From JACDAV01 sp964626755 (GTDB taxonomy: Bacteria; Chloroflexota; Limnocylindria; Limnocylindrales; CSP1-4), in assembly GCA_964626755.1 (NCBI GenBank), contig CAZVGO010000004.1, positions 62,001-126,000 on the forward strand: 64,000 bases of DNA, in the 5' to 3' direction. A model generated the notes under the pieces. It saw nothing but the letters and a program-made list of their open reading frames with translations, was not told the origin of the DNA and searched no databases. Both the position numbers and the translations under genes were made by a program. This document shows, piece after piece, positions 7,735-18,965 of the stretch; position 1 is the first letter of the stretch; every line of letters begins with the position of its first letter.

Positions 7735-10092
7735 GTGCCCGAGTTCAGCCTCGTCGCCCCGTTCGAGCCGACCGGCGACCAGCCCCAGGCGATCGATCGC
7801 CTCGTCTCCGGACTGGCTCGCGGCGTGCGCGACCAGGTGCTCCTCGGGGCGACCGGGACCGGCAAGACCTACACGATCGCCCAGGCCATCGCCCGCCACC
7901 AGAAGCCGACGCTGGTCCTTGCCCACAACAAGACGCTCGCCGCCCAGCTGTACGCGGAGTTCCGGGAGTTCTTCCCGGACAACGCCGTCGAGTACTTCGT
8001 CAGCTACTTCGACTACTACCAGCCGGAGGCGTACCTGCCCCGGAGCGACACGTACATCGAGAAGGACTCGAGCCGGAACGACGAGATCGACCGGCTGCGC
8101 CACGCCGCCACCCACGCCCTGTTCGAGCGGCGGGACGTGATCATCGTGGCCAGCGTGTCGTGCATCTACGGCCTCGGGGCGCCGGTCGACTACGGGGCGA
8201 CGATCCTCCGCCTCCGGCAGGGCGGCCAGTACCGTCGGGACTCGGTGCTCCGCCACCTTGTCGACCTCCAGTACCAGCGCAACGACGCTGCCCTCGGCCG
8301 GGCCCGCTTCCGGGTCAGGGGGGACACGCTGGAGTACCAGCCAGCCTCGGAGGAGACGCTGGTCCGGGTCGAGTTCTTCGGGGACGAGGTCGAGCGGATC
8401 ACCGAGCTGGACCCGCTGACCGGCGAGCTCCTGGCCGAGCGCAAGGAGGTCAACGTCTACCCCGCGTCCCACTACGTCACGCCGGCGGACAAGTTGAAGC
8501 TGGCGATCGGCGACATCGAGGTCGAGATGGAGGAGCGGGTCGGCCAGCTCGAGGCGGAGGGCCGGATCCTCGAGGCTGCCCGGCTCCGCCAGCGGACGAC
8601 GTTCGACCTCGAGATGATGCGCGAGCTCGGCTTCTGCAGCGGGATCGAGAACTACTCCAGGCACCTGTCGCGGCGCGAGGCGGGCAGCCGGCCGTGGACG
8701 CTGCTCGACTACTTCCCGCCGGACTGGCTGCTCGTCGTCGACGAATCGCACATGACGATCCCCCAGGTCGTCGGGATGTACAAGAACGACCGGACCCGGA
8801 AGGAGATCCTCGTCGACTTCGGGTTCCGTCTCCCGTCCGCGCTCGACAACCGGCCCCTGACGTTCGAGGAGTTCCAGGGCCACCTCAACCAGGTGGTCTA
8901 CATGAGCGCCACCCCGGGGCCCTACGAGCTCGAGCGGAGCGAGCAGGTCGTGGAGCAGCTCATCCGGCCGACGGGGATCGTCGACCCGGTCATCAGCGTC
9001 CGCCCGACCGAGGGCCAGATCGATGACCTGCTCGAGGAGATCCGCCGCCGGGTCGAGCGCGGGGAGCGTGCGCTCGTGACGACGCTCACCAAGAAGATGG
9101 CGGAAGACCTCGCCGACTACCTCAAGGAGCTGGGGGTCAAGGTCCAGTACCTCCACAGCGAGGTCGACACCCTCGAGCGGGTCGCGATCCTGCGCGATCT
9201 CCGGCTCGGCGTCTACGACGTCCTCGTCGGGATCAACCTCCTGCGCGAGGGGATCGACCTGCCGGAGGTGACCCTCGTGGCGATCCTCGATGCGGACAAG
9301 GAGGGGTTCCTGCGGTCCGCGTGGTCGCTCATCCAGATGATCGGCCGGGCCGCTCGCAACGTCGGCGGGGAGGTCGTCATGTACGCGGATCGGGTCACCG
9401 AGTCGATGCAGGCGGCAATCGGCGAGACGGACCGCCGGCGGAGCGTCCAGGAGGCGCACAACCGGGAACGCGGGATCGAGCCGACGACGATCATCAAGGA
9501 GATCCACGACATCAACGAGCGACTCCGGGTGGTCGCGGAGTCGACGACGATGTACACGGGCGAGCGGGGCCGCGACTTGTCGGACCTGGACCGGACGCGG
9601 GTGGAGCAGCTGGTCAGCCAGATGGAGGCCGAGATGAAGGCCGCGGCAAGGCAGCTCGAGTTCGAGCGCGCGGCGGCCCTCCGCGACGAGATCCAGCAGG
9701 TCCGCCTCCGCGTGCTCGAGGACGATGCCTCGACGATCGTCGCGAAGGCGGCCGAGCGGGCCGGGCGAGGCGGCGGACTCGTCGGCGCCGCGGACCGGAA
9801 GCGGGGCAGGGCGCTGACCGAGGCTCGGGCATCGACACCCTCGCTCGAGGTGACGTCCGTCACGGTGCTACCCGCGGACGAGGAGCCGGCCGACACCCTG
9901 GACGGAGTGCCCGCGCCGGACGAGGGGACCGCGTCCGACTGGCTGCCGGGCATCCGCGACGAGCACGACGACGACGGCGGCGGCTGGCAGGCACGCTGGC
10001 TCGACCGACCGACCTGGGACCACACCGTCACCCCGAACGTCGTCAAGCGCACGGGCACGCGCGCTCCGCGCCCCGGCCGAAGGCGTCGCTAG
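7735..10092 (+). CDS. uvrB: Excinuclease ABC subunit B
   Basis: Damage-verification helicase of nucleotide excision repair, loaded by UvrA and partner of UvrC. Walker A is GATGTGKT, the damage-probing beta-hairpin is YFDYYQPEAYLPRSDTYIEK, and helicase motifs include DESH and QMIGRAARN. The C-terminal UVR domain (MEAEMKAAARQLEFERAAAL) binds UvrC. The GTG at 7735 gives the family's expected start VPEFSLVAPFEPTGDQPQAI; a more upstream ATG would begin before the -10 element. About 110 residues after the UVR domain are unusual, acidic and Trp-containing, with no assigned role. An SOS box precedes the promoter. Confidence 0.97.
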   Translation: MPEFSLVAPFEPTGDQPQAIDRLVSGLARGVRDQVLLGATGTGKTYTIAQAIARHQKPTLVLAHNKTLAAQLYAEFREFFPDNAVEYFVSYFDYYQPEAYLPRSDTYIEKDSSRNDEIDRLRHAATHALFERRDVIIVASVSCIYGLGAPVDYGATILRLRQGGQYRRDSVLRHLVDLQYQRNDAALGRARFRVRGDTLEYQPASEETLVRVEFFGDEVERITELDPLTGELLAERKEVNVYPASHYVTPADKLKLAIGDIEVEMEERVGQLEAEGRILEAARLRQRTTFDLEMMRELGFCSGIENYSRHLSRREAGSRPWTLLDYFPPDWLLVVDESHMTIPQVVGMYKNDRTRKEILVDFGFRLPSALDNRPLTFEEFQGHLNQVVYMSATPGPYELERSEQVVEQLIRPTGIVDPVISVRPTEGQIDDLLEEIRRRVERGERALVTTLTKKMAEDLADYLKELGVKVQYLHSEVDTLERVAILRDLRLGVYDVLVGINLLREGIDLPEVTLVAILDADKEGFLRSAWSLIQMIGRAARNVGGEVVMYADRVTESMQAAIGETDRRRSVQEAHNRERGIEPTTIIKEIHDINERLRVVAESTTMYTGERGRDLSDLDRTRVEQLVSQMEAEMKAAARQLEFERAAALRDEIQQVRLRVLEDDASTIVAKAAERAGRGGGLVGAADRKRGRALTEARASTPSLEVTSVTVLPADEEPADTLDGVPAPDEGTASDWLPGIRDEHDDDGGGWQARWLDRPTWDHTVTPNVVKRTGTRAPRPGRRRR

Positions 10093-10112
10093 GACCGCGC
10101 CACCGCGCGGTC
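10093..10112. terminator. Hairpin between convergent uvrB and acyltransferase genes
   Basis: GACCGCGC and GCGCGGTC form an 8-bp perfect stem with a 4-nt loop starting right after the uvrB stop and reaching into the stop codon of the facing gene. No T-run is present on either side, so it may be a bidirectional or factor-assisted terminator. Confidence 0.45.
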
Positions 10113-10914
10113 AGTGAGTCCAGCTCGTGAGCCAGCGCCAGTGCTTGCGCGTCCCGGGCGGCGGCTCGGCGCGGGCGTGGACGTCGGCGACGGGTCCCGC
10201 CACGAGGGCCTCGAGCCGGTGGGTGATCGTCCCGGCGAGCTCGCGCTCTTCGTTCGTTCCGGGAGCGGGGAGAGGCGCATCGGGCGGCAGGCCGGCGAGC
10301 TCCCGTGCCGTCACCGGTTCGAGGACGTGGAGGATGATCGTGCGTCCCAGGTACAGCTCGTGGGCGCCGCCGAGGACGAGCGGGACGATCCGGGCGCCCG
10401 ACCTCAGCGCGAAGTACCCGATCCCCGGGCTGAGCGGCCTCGCGCGATCGACGGGCACCGCGGGCCCGACCTCCGGGAAGAGGCCGAAGACGGCGCCCGC
10501 GTCGATGACCGAGCGGGCAGCCTCGACGTGCTCCTCGAAGGCCTTGCGCCCGCCGCTTGGCCAGATCGGGATGACCCCGCCGATCCGCGAGAAGACGAAC
10601 CTCCGCAGACGGGACCGGTAGATGGCTCGCCCGTCGCCCAGCCAGTTGATCCGCGGCTCGACCGGCAGGAGCAGGGCGAGGACGAACGGATCGATCCACG
10701 TCCGGTGGGGGAGTCCCGCGGCGATCCAGCCGCCGGCCGGGCGTTCGTCCGGGCCGGTCGGAAGCCGCTCGGCGCCCTCGAGCCGGAACCGGAACCCGAG
10801 ACACCGAGCGATCGCCCGACAGCCGAGCAACAGGAGCCGGTAGAAGCGGGGCGCCCGGGGCGAGGCGCGACCGACGAGTCCGCCTGGCCGGGCTGAAGAC
10901 GGTCGCGCGGGCAT
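10111..10914 (-). CDS. PlsC-like 1-acyl-glycerol-3-phosphate acyltransferase family protein
   Basis: Probable lipid acyltransferase at the membrane face. It has the catalytic H-x4-D motif as HRTWID, and a second block FPEVGPA where the family normally has FPEGTRS, so the glycerolphosphate-binding block is altered. A hydrophobic segment near RFYRLLLLGCRAIARCLG may anchor it. I prefer the ATG at 10914 over the one at 10929, because the latter lies inside the TATGCT -10 element. It is convergent with uvrB and divergent from the DinB/GNAT gene. The substrate is unknown. Confidence 0.75.
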   Translation of the reverse strand: MPARPSSARPGGLVGRASPRAPRFYRLLLLGCRAIARCLGFRFRLEGAERLPTGPDERPAGGWIAAGLPHRTWIDPFVLALLLPVEPRINWLGDGRAIYRSRLRRFVFSRIGGVIPIWPSGGRKAFEEHVEAARSVIDAGAVFGLFPEVGPAVPVDRARPLSPGIGYFALRSGARIVPLVLGGAHELYLGRTIILHVLEPVTARELAGLPPDAPLPAPGTNEERELAGTITHRLEALVAGPVADVHARAEPPPGTRKHWRWLTSWTH

Positions 10915-10924
10915 GTCGAGGCGG

Positions 10925-10930
10925 AGCATA
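10925..10930 (-). promoter_or_regulatory. -10 element of the PlsC-like gene
   Basis: TATGCT on the minus strand, 10 nt before the ATG at 10914. The ATG contained in the hexamer is unlikely to be used. Confidence 0.4.
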
Positions 10931-10953
10931 CGACTCTGGCTTCGGGGAATCGG

Positions 10954-10959
10954 TAGAGT
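10954..10959 (+). promoter_or_regulatory. -10 element of the DinB/GNAT fusion gene
   Basis: TAGAGT preceded by CGG lies 6 nt before the GTG start, predicting a leaderless mRNA. Confidence 0.45.
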
Positions 10960-10965
10960 CGGGAC

Positions 10966-12096
10966 GTGAATTCAGCGCCCCTCGCCCCGCTCCGCGTCTG
11001 GCTCGAGCGCGACTACGACGGCGGACAGTGGGGGGCCTGGCTGCTCGACCTGCCCGGTGCCTTCTCGTGGGCACCCTCCAGGGCCCTGGCGCTGTCACAG
11101 TCGCCGTCGACCCTCGGCTGGTTCCGGGACTGGCTCGCCCGGCACGGCGAGCAGTCGGACCTCCCGGCGGTCGGTTCGGTCGAGGAGGTGGAGGCCGCCG
11201 CTGCGACGGTCGTCGACGGGTACGAGCGGAACGCCACGTTCGCGATGGACCGCCGCCCGGTGACAGCCGATGAGCTGGAGGCGGCGATCCGGCGTCTCGA
11301 TCACGCCCGTCACGACCTGGCAGGGGTCGCGACGGCAGTGCGCGCGCGCGAAGCCGCCTCCGGCGCACTCGAGACGGCGTCCGATGCAGGTGAGCGGACC
11401 CCGGATGAGGTCCTCCGTCACCTGGCGGGCGCGGAGGTCTGGCTCGGCAGCCGGCTCGATCCGGCGGCTCGCTTCGACGGCCCGCCGCGGGACGGTGAGC
11501 CAGACGCCTACCTCGAGGCGACTCGAGCGTGGGCAATCGCGAACCTCAGGCGGCTCCACGCGGCGGATCCGGGAGCGTCACGGACGGATGGCAAGGGCGA
11601 GTCGTGGACACTCGCCAAGGTCGTCCGGCGGTACGTCTACCACTCCATTGACCACCTCCGCGAGCTCGACCGCCGCCTCGGCCGCGCCGAGCGCCGCTCC
11701 GACCGCCTGTCATTCCGCACCGAGCGCCTCGAGGACGTGGCCCCGCTCATCCGGCTTCTTCGGTCGGTCGGCTGGGACCGCCGGACCCAGGATCCGGAAC
11801 GTCTGCAGCGGGCGATCGCCGCGACCCACGCGATGGTCGGCGCGTGGGACGGCGACGAGCTGGTCGGCTTCACACGCGAGCTCGGCGACGGCGAGATGAA
11901 CGCGTTCCTGTCGATGGTTGTCGTCGATCCCCGCTGGCAGGGCTTCGGCATCGCGGATCGCCTCGTCCACGCGCTGATCGACGGCCGGCCGGATGTCCGG
12001 TTCAGCCTCGCCGCGGCCGACGGCGTCGACGCGTACTACCGGCGCTTCGGGTTCGAGCCGGACACGAACGCGATGGTGAAGCGGCGGAAGGCCTGA
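10966..12096 (+). CDS. Three-domain protein: HicB-like N-terminus, DinB-like helical domain, GNAT acetyltransferase
   Basis: Function unknown. Residues 1-60 (WGAWLLDLPGAFSWA) resemble the small beta domain of HicB-type proteins. Residues about 95-235 look like a DinB four-helix fold, with a His in LRHLAGAEVW and the paired YHSIDHLREL that could complete a three-His metal site. Residues about 243-372 are a GNAT domain with the acetyl-CoA loop RWQGFGIA and the terminal YYRRFGFEP. The GTG start is supported by a -10 element 6 nt upstream. The DinB and HicB assignments rest on short motifs. A metal-dependent transferase coupled to acetylation is possible but unproven. Confidence 0.7.
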   Translation: MNSAPLAPLRVWLERDYDGGQWGAWLLDLPGAFSWAPSRALALSQSPSTLGWFRDWLARHGEQSDLPAVGSVEEVEAAAATVVDGYERNATFAMDRRPVTADELEAAIRRLDHARHDLAGVATAVRAREAASGALETASDAGERTPDEVLRHLAGAEVWLGSRLDPAARFDGPPRDGEPDAYLEATRAWAIANLRRLHAADPGASRTDGKGESWTLAKVVRRYVYHSIDHLRELDRRLGRAERRSDRLSFRTERLEDVAPLIRLLRSVGWDRRTQDPERLQRAIAATHAMVGAWDGDELVGFTRELGDGEMNAFLSMVVVDPRWQGFGIADRLVHALIDGRPDVRFSLAAADGVDAYYRRFGFEPDTNAMVKRRKA

Positions 12097-12102
12097 TGTT
12101 CA

Positions 12103-12117
12103 TGCCATGACATGGCA
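12103..12117. repeat. Palindrome TGCCATGACATGGCA upstream of uvrA
   Basis: Perfect 7-bp arms around one central base, directly abutting the uvrA SOS box and just after the preceding stop. It could be a regulator site or part of a terminator for the DinB/GNAT gene. Confidence 0.5.
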
Positions 12118-12131
12118 CGAACACCTGTTCC
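12118..12131. promoter_or_regulatory. Probable SOS box in front of uvrA
   Basis: CGAACACCTGTTCC matches CGAAC-N4-GTTC and fits the Bacillus form ending GTTYC. It lies 18 bp upstream of the -10 element, about where a -35 would be. It is weaker than the uvrB box but independently placed in front of its partner gene. Confidence 0.65.
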
Positions 12132-12143
12132 AATTGAATCATC

Positions 12144-12157
12144 TCAAGTACACTTGA
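12144..12157 (+). promoter_or_regulatory. uvrA -10 region within an inverted repeat
   Basis: TACACT at 12149-12154 ends 10 nt before the uvrA ATG. It sits inside TCAAGT-AC-ACTTGA, a perfect 6-bp inverted repeat in a locally AT-rich stretch. Transcription would start about 3 nt before the ATG. Confidence 0.5.
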
Positions 12158-12164
12158 TTCCGCC

Positions 12165-15227
<3,063 letters not shown>

Positions 15228-15261
15228 CGCCCTCTGGGCCGTCCCGTCGGCCATCGAACGT

Positions 15262-15273
15262 GAAAGCGCTCTC
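15262..15273. promoter_or_regulatory. LacI-family operator O1
   Basis: GAAAGCGCTCTC is one mismatch from a perfect palindrome and shares the AGCGCT core with the downstream operator. It lies upstream of the extended -10, so a tetrameric repressor could loop between the two sites (centres 46 bp apart). Confidence 0.65.
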
Positions 15274-15284
15274 TTGACAAGGCG

Positions 15285-15293
15285 TGCTACTGT
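15285..15293 (+). promoter_or_regulatory. Extended -10 promoter of the sugar-utilisation regulator
   Basis: TGCTACTGT fits the TGNTANNNT extended -10 and lies between the two operators. Transcription would start near 15300, inside or next to O2. Confidence 0.5.
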
Positions 15294-15304
15294 GCTCAGC
15301 AGAT

Positions 15305-15322
15305 CGTGAGAGCGCTCTCACG
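15305..15322. promoter_or_regulatory. LacI-family operator O2
   Basis: CGTGAGAGCGCTCTCACG is a perfect 18-bp palindrome with the central CG typical of LacI/GalR sites, 20 bp before the regulator's start. It implies autoregulation and control of the downstream transport genes if they are co-transcribed. Confidence 0.8.
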
Positions 15323-15342
15323 ACGACCGGGAGCGGCACCCA

Positions 15343-16392
15343 ATGGCCGATCGCGAGTCGGGCAACAGTCGCGGCGTCACCCTCGATCAGGTCGCCACCC
15401 TGGCGGGTGTCTCGCGAGCGACGGTGTCCCGCGTCGTCAATGGCAACCCGAAGGTCGGCGGGGACGCCAAGCGACAGGTCGATCGGGCAATCGCCCGCCT
15501 GGGGTACATCCCGAACCCGGCCGCCCGGTCGCTCGTCACCCGGCGGAGTGACTCGATCGGGGTCGTGATCCCGGAGCCGCCGGGGATGCTGTTCGGGGAC
15601 CCGTTCTTCCCGCGACTCCTGCGGGGAGTGAGCGCCGAGCTCTCGGCTCGGCGCCTCCAGCTCGTCCTGCTGATGCCGCAGTCAGGTGAGGAAGAGCGGC
15701 GTCTCGAGCGTTACCTGACCGCCGGGCATGTGGACGGGGCGCTGCTCGTATCCCTCCATGGCAACGACGACCTGCCCGAGGCACTCGCCCGTCGCGGCGT
15801 ACCGGTCGTGGTCGGCGGCCGCCCTCCGAGCGGGGCCGCCGTGAGCTACGTCGACGTCGACAACGTCGAGGGAGCCCGAACGGCGGTGGCCCATCTCGTC
15901 GAGGCGGGTCGAAAGATCGTCGCCACGATCGCCGGCCCGGCGGACATGGCGGCGGGTGTCGACCGTCTCCACGGGTACCGGCTTGCGATCGAACAGGCGG
16001 GTCGGACTCGGGATGCCGGCCTGGAAGTGGCCGGCGACTTCACCCAGGAGGGCGGGGCGAACGCGATGCGGCGATTGCTCGATGCGAACCCCGGGATCGA
16101 CGGCGTCTTCGCCGCCTCGGACCTCATGGCTGCGGGAGCGATCCAGGTGCTTCGCGCCGCGGGCCGCCGAGTCCCCGAGGACGTCGCCGTCGTCGGCTTC
16201 GATGACTCATCGATCGCCGCGATGACGGAACCGCCGCTCACCAGCGTCAAGCAGCCAATCGAGGAGATGGGCCGCGAGATGGTCCGCCTGCTCCTCGAGC
16301 ATGCATCCGACCCCGGCTCGGTGCCTCGAAAGGTCATTCTCGCAACCCAGCTCGTGCGCCGCCGGTCGAGCGAGGGGGTGCCGAGACGGTAA
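15343..16392 (+). CDS. LacI-family transcriptional regulator
   Basis: Repressor of the adjacent sugar operon. The N-terminal helix-turn-helix is VTLDQVATLAGVSRATVSRV, followed by the hinge helix NPAARSLVTRRS, then a periplasmic-binding-protein-like effector domain ending DVAVVGFDDSSIAAM. At 349 residues it has the usual size. It has its own two operators upstream and the transporter genes 62 bp downstream on the same strand. The effector is probably a glucoside or its breakdown sugar, judging from the GH116 enzyme in the locus. Confidence 0.93.
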   Translation: MADRESGNSRGVTLDQVATLAGVSRATVSRVVNGNPKVGGDAKRQVDRAIARLGYIPNPAARSLVTRRSDSIGVVIPEPPGMLFGDPFFPRLLRGVSAELSARRLQLVLLMPQSGEEERRLERYLTAGHVDGALLVSLHGNDDLPEALARRGVPVVVGGRPPSGAAVSYVDVDNVEGARTAVAHLVEAGRKIVATIAGPADMAAGVDRLHGYRLAIEQAGRTRDAGLEVAGDFTQEGGANAMRRLLDANPGIDGVFAASDLMAAGAIQVLRAAGRRVPEDVAVVGFDDSSIAAMTEPPLTSVKQPIEEMGREMVRLLLEHASDPGSVPRKVILATQLVRRRSSEGVPRR

Positions 16393-16454
16393 CGACTGAA
16401 GTGGATGACACGCGGGACGTGATGGGTTCAGCGTAGCGGAGGAGAGGATCGACA

Positions 16455-17933
16455 ATGAACGGCAATCACAGGACGACTGGTTGGGGGCCCGTGCGGCTAC
16501 TCACGCTGGGGGCAATCATCGCGCTCGCGGCGACGGCTTGTGGAGCGGCCACGCCATCGTCGCCGCCGGCCAGTCAGGCAGGCGCGACACAGACGCCCTT
16601 GGCGGTCACTCCGGAGCCGGTCGAGACGGACGGAGGCGGGCTCACCGCAGACGGCAAGGTGCTGATCCGGTGGTTCGTCGGTCTGGGCACCGGCGCGCAG
16701 CCGGATCAGATCGCCGATGAGCAAGCCGTCGTCGCGGAGTTCAATGCCTCGCAAGACAAGATCGTTCTCAGCCTCGAGATCTATCAGAACACCACCGCCT
16801 ACGACATCCTCAGCACCCAGATCGCTGCGGGCAATCCGCCGGACATCATCGGACCGGTCGGATTCCGTGGCTTCTACTCGTACGGCGACCAGTTGCTCGA
16901 TCTGGCGCCCCACATGGCCAGGGCGAACTTCGACACGAGCGACATGGACCCGGCCATCCTGAAGGCCTACAGCGAGGGCTTTGGCGGCCAGGTCGGCATT
17001 CCGTTCGCCATCTACCCGTCCTTCATCTACTACAACAAGGATCTGTTCGACGAAGCGGGGTTGCCATATCCGCCACACAAGGTGGGGGAGCAGTACCAGG
17101 GCAAGGAGTGGAACTGGGACACGCTCACCGAGCTGGCGAAGAAGCTCACGGTCGACAAGTCCGGCAATGACGCGACTGCGGCCTCCTTCGACACGTCCAA
17201 CATTGACCAGTGGGGCTACTACCAGCAGTGGACGGACCCACGCGGATGGGGGACGCAGCGAGGCGCCGGATCCGTCGTAGGAACGGACGGCAACGCCGCC
17301 ATCCCGGATTCCTGGGTGACCGCATGGCAGTGGACGTACGACGCCATGTGGAAGGACCACTTCATGCCGACCGGGACCGAGAACCGCTCGGACCTCCTGG
17401 GGCCCGACAACGCGTTCCAGTCGGGGCGCGTGGCGATGGACTTCGTCCATCTCTGGTACACCTGCTGCGCTTGGCCGGCCGAGGGGACGCCGCCCACGCC
17501 AAGCTGGGACATCGCCGTCCCGCCGGCGGAGAGCGGTACGACGACGGCCAAGCTCCACGCCGACACGTTCGGGATCATGAAGGCGACCAAGCATCCGGAG
17601 GAGGCGTTCGAGGTCCTCACCTACCTGCTCAACAACGACACGCTCATCGCGCGGTACGGCGCGCTGCCGGCCGTCAAGAGCAAGCAGGCAGCGTTCTTCG
17701 GGGCCCTGAACGAGCGGTTCGCTCCCAACACGATCGACTGGCAGGTCGCGCTCGACATGCTCGGCTACCCGGACGTCCCGAGCCATGAGGCGGATATGCC
17801 GAACTTCCTCAAGTCCGATGCCGCCATCAAGGCGTTCCAGGAGAAGTTGATCACGACCGAGGGTCTCGACATCGCGGCCGAAGCGGAGACACTGAGAGCG
17901 ACGCTCCAGGCGCTCTTCGACGAAGCCAGCTAG
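16455..17933 (+). CDS. Sugar ABC transporter substrate-binding lipoprotein (CUT1 type)
   Basis: Extracellular sugar-binding component. The signal sequence ends in the lipobox LAATAC, then a Thr/Pro/Ser-rich spacer before the extracellular solute-binding fold. Binding-domain features include AAGNPPDIIG and IYYNKDLFDEAG, typical of family 1 binding proteins. At 492 residues it is large for the group. GGAGGAGAGG upstream is a strong ribosome-binding site. It is followed by an intercistronic hairpin and two permeases. The sugar is unknown; the GH116 gene suggests beta-glucosides or xylosides. Confidence 0.92.
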   Translation: MNGNHRTTGWGPVRLLTLGAIIALAATACGAATPSSPPASQAGATQTPLAVTPEPVETDGGGLTADGKVLIRWFVGLGTGAQPDQIADEQAVVAEFNASQDKIVLSLEIYQNTTAYDILSTQIAAGNPPDIIGPVGFRGFYSYGDQLLDLAPHMARANFDTSDMDPAILKAYSEGFGGQVGIPFAIYPSFIYYNKDLFDEAGLPYPPHKVGEQYQGKEWNWDTLTELAKKLTVDKSGNDATAASFDTSNIDQWGYYQQWTDPRGWGTQRGAGSVVGTDGNAAIPDSWVTAWQWTYDAMWKDHFMPTGTENRSDLLGPDNAFQSGRVAMDFVHLWYTCCAWPAEGTPPTPSWDIAVPPAESGTTTAKLHADTFGIMKATKHPEEAFEVLTYLLNNDTLIARYGALPAVKSKQAAFFGALNERFAPNTIDWQVALDMLGYPDVPSHEADMPNFLKSDAAIKAFQEKLITTEGLDIAAEAETLRATLQALFDEAS

Positions 17934-17945
17934 CCCAGGAGGCGT

Positions 17946-17974
17946 GACGCGCCGGCAATCCTCACCGGCGCGTC
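17946..17974 (+). terminator. Intercistronic hairpin between binding protein and permease
   Basis: GACGCGCCGG and CCGGCGCGTC form a perfect 10-bp stem with a 9-nt loop, 12 bp after the binding-protein stop and without a T-run. In ABC operons such hairpins commonly protect the upstream mRNA so that binding protein is made in excess over permease. Confidence 0.6.
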
Positions 17975-18011
17975 CGTCTCCTCCACCGGCCACGTACGCA
18001 GCGAGGACCCG

Positions 18012-18965
18012 ATGACCGGCCCGCCACGTGACGCGGTCCTCAGCGTGCCGCGCGCCGACCCGCACGCCGCGGGCGGCTCCATGGCCCGGCGCGAACAGCT
18101 GTGGGGCTACATCTTCGTCGCGCCCTGGCTGATCGGGTTCGCGCTGTTCACGGTGCTGCCGATGGCGGCAGCTCTCCTATACAGCTTCACGGACTTCGAT
18201 CTGAGGCGCCCCGACGACATCCAGTTCGTCGGCCTGGCGAACTACACGCGCCTGCTGGCCGACGCGAGTGTGGGGCACTCCCTCGCGGTGACGATCCGAT
18301 TCATCCTCATCACCGTGCCACTCAACCTGGTGTTCGCGCTCGCACTGGCCATGCTCCTCAACTCGCGGCGGGTCGCGGGGCGGCCGCTCCTCCGGACGCT
18401 CTTCTACATGCCCATCCAGATCCCGCTCGTCGCAGCGACGCTGATCTGGGTCGGAGTCCTCAACGGCTCGTCCGGCTGGGTCAACCGGCTCCTCGAGATG
18501 GTGGGGATCCGGGGACCGGACTGGATCGGGGATTCGACCTGGGTTCTCGTCACGCTCGCGCTCATCGGGCTGTGGGGCGTCGGCAACATGATGCTGATCT
18601 TCATCGCGGGTCTCCAGGGTGTCCCGACCGAGCTGTTCGATGCAGCGAAGGTCGACGGCGCAGGCGCGTGGACGACGTTCCGGCGCATCACCGTGCCCCT
18701 GATCACTCCGATCATCTTCTACAACCTGCTGATCAGCCTGGTCGTCAGCTTCCAGGTATTCATCCAACCGTGGGTTCTGAAGAACGGGATCCCGGACGAC
18801 GCGACCAACCTGTTCAACGTGAACCTCTACCGCGAGGCCTTCAAGTTCAACCAGATGGGCTACGCGTCGGCGCTGGGCTGGGTCCTCTTCGGGATCATCC
18901 TGCTGGTGACGATCATCCTGTTCTGGTCGTCGCGGCGGTGGGTCTACTACGCGGCGGAACGCTGA
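18012..18965 (+). CDS. Sugar ABC transporter permease 1 (MalF-like)
   Basis: Membrane subunit of the CUT1 transporter. There are about six transmembrane segments (WGYIFVAPWLIGFALFTVL first) and the cytoplasmic EAA-like loop TELFDAAKVDGAGAWTTFRR that docks the ATPase. The ATG at 18012 gives a 23-residue N-terminal extension; an internal ATG at 18081 (MARREQLWGY) would match homologues more closely. The next permease overlaps by one base. No ATPase gene is present in the locus, so a shared MsmX-type ATPase encoded elsewhere is expected. Confidence 0.93.
   Translation: MTGPPRDAVLSVPRADPHAAGGSMARREQLWGYIFVAPWLIGFALFTVLPMAAALLYSFTDFDLRRPDDIQFVGLANYTRLLADASVGHSLAVTIRFILITVPLNLVFALALAMLLNSRRVAGRPLLRTLFYMPIQIPLVAATLIWVGVLNGSSGWVNRLLEMVGIRGPDWIGDSTWVLVTLALIGLWGVGNMMLIFIAGLQGVPTELFDAAKVDGAGAWTTFRRITVPLITPIIFYNLLISLVVSFQVFIQPWVLKNGIPDDATNLFNVNLYREAFKFNQMGYASALGWVLFGIILLVTIILFWSSRRWVYYAAER

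Noticed and set aside
6624..9026. 800-codon plus-strand frame over cpaB and the uvrB start
   Set aside because: It conflicts with two well-supported genes and has no domain features.
10915..10929. ATG at 10929 as start of the PlsC-like gene
   Set aside because: That ATG lies within the TATGCT -10 hexamer; the next ATG fits the common spacing.
15274..15279. TTGACA as -35 of the LacI-regulator promoter
   Set aside because: Only 8 bp separate it from the TACTGT -10; the extended -10 explains the promoter better.
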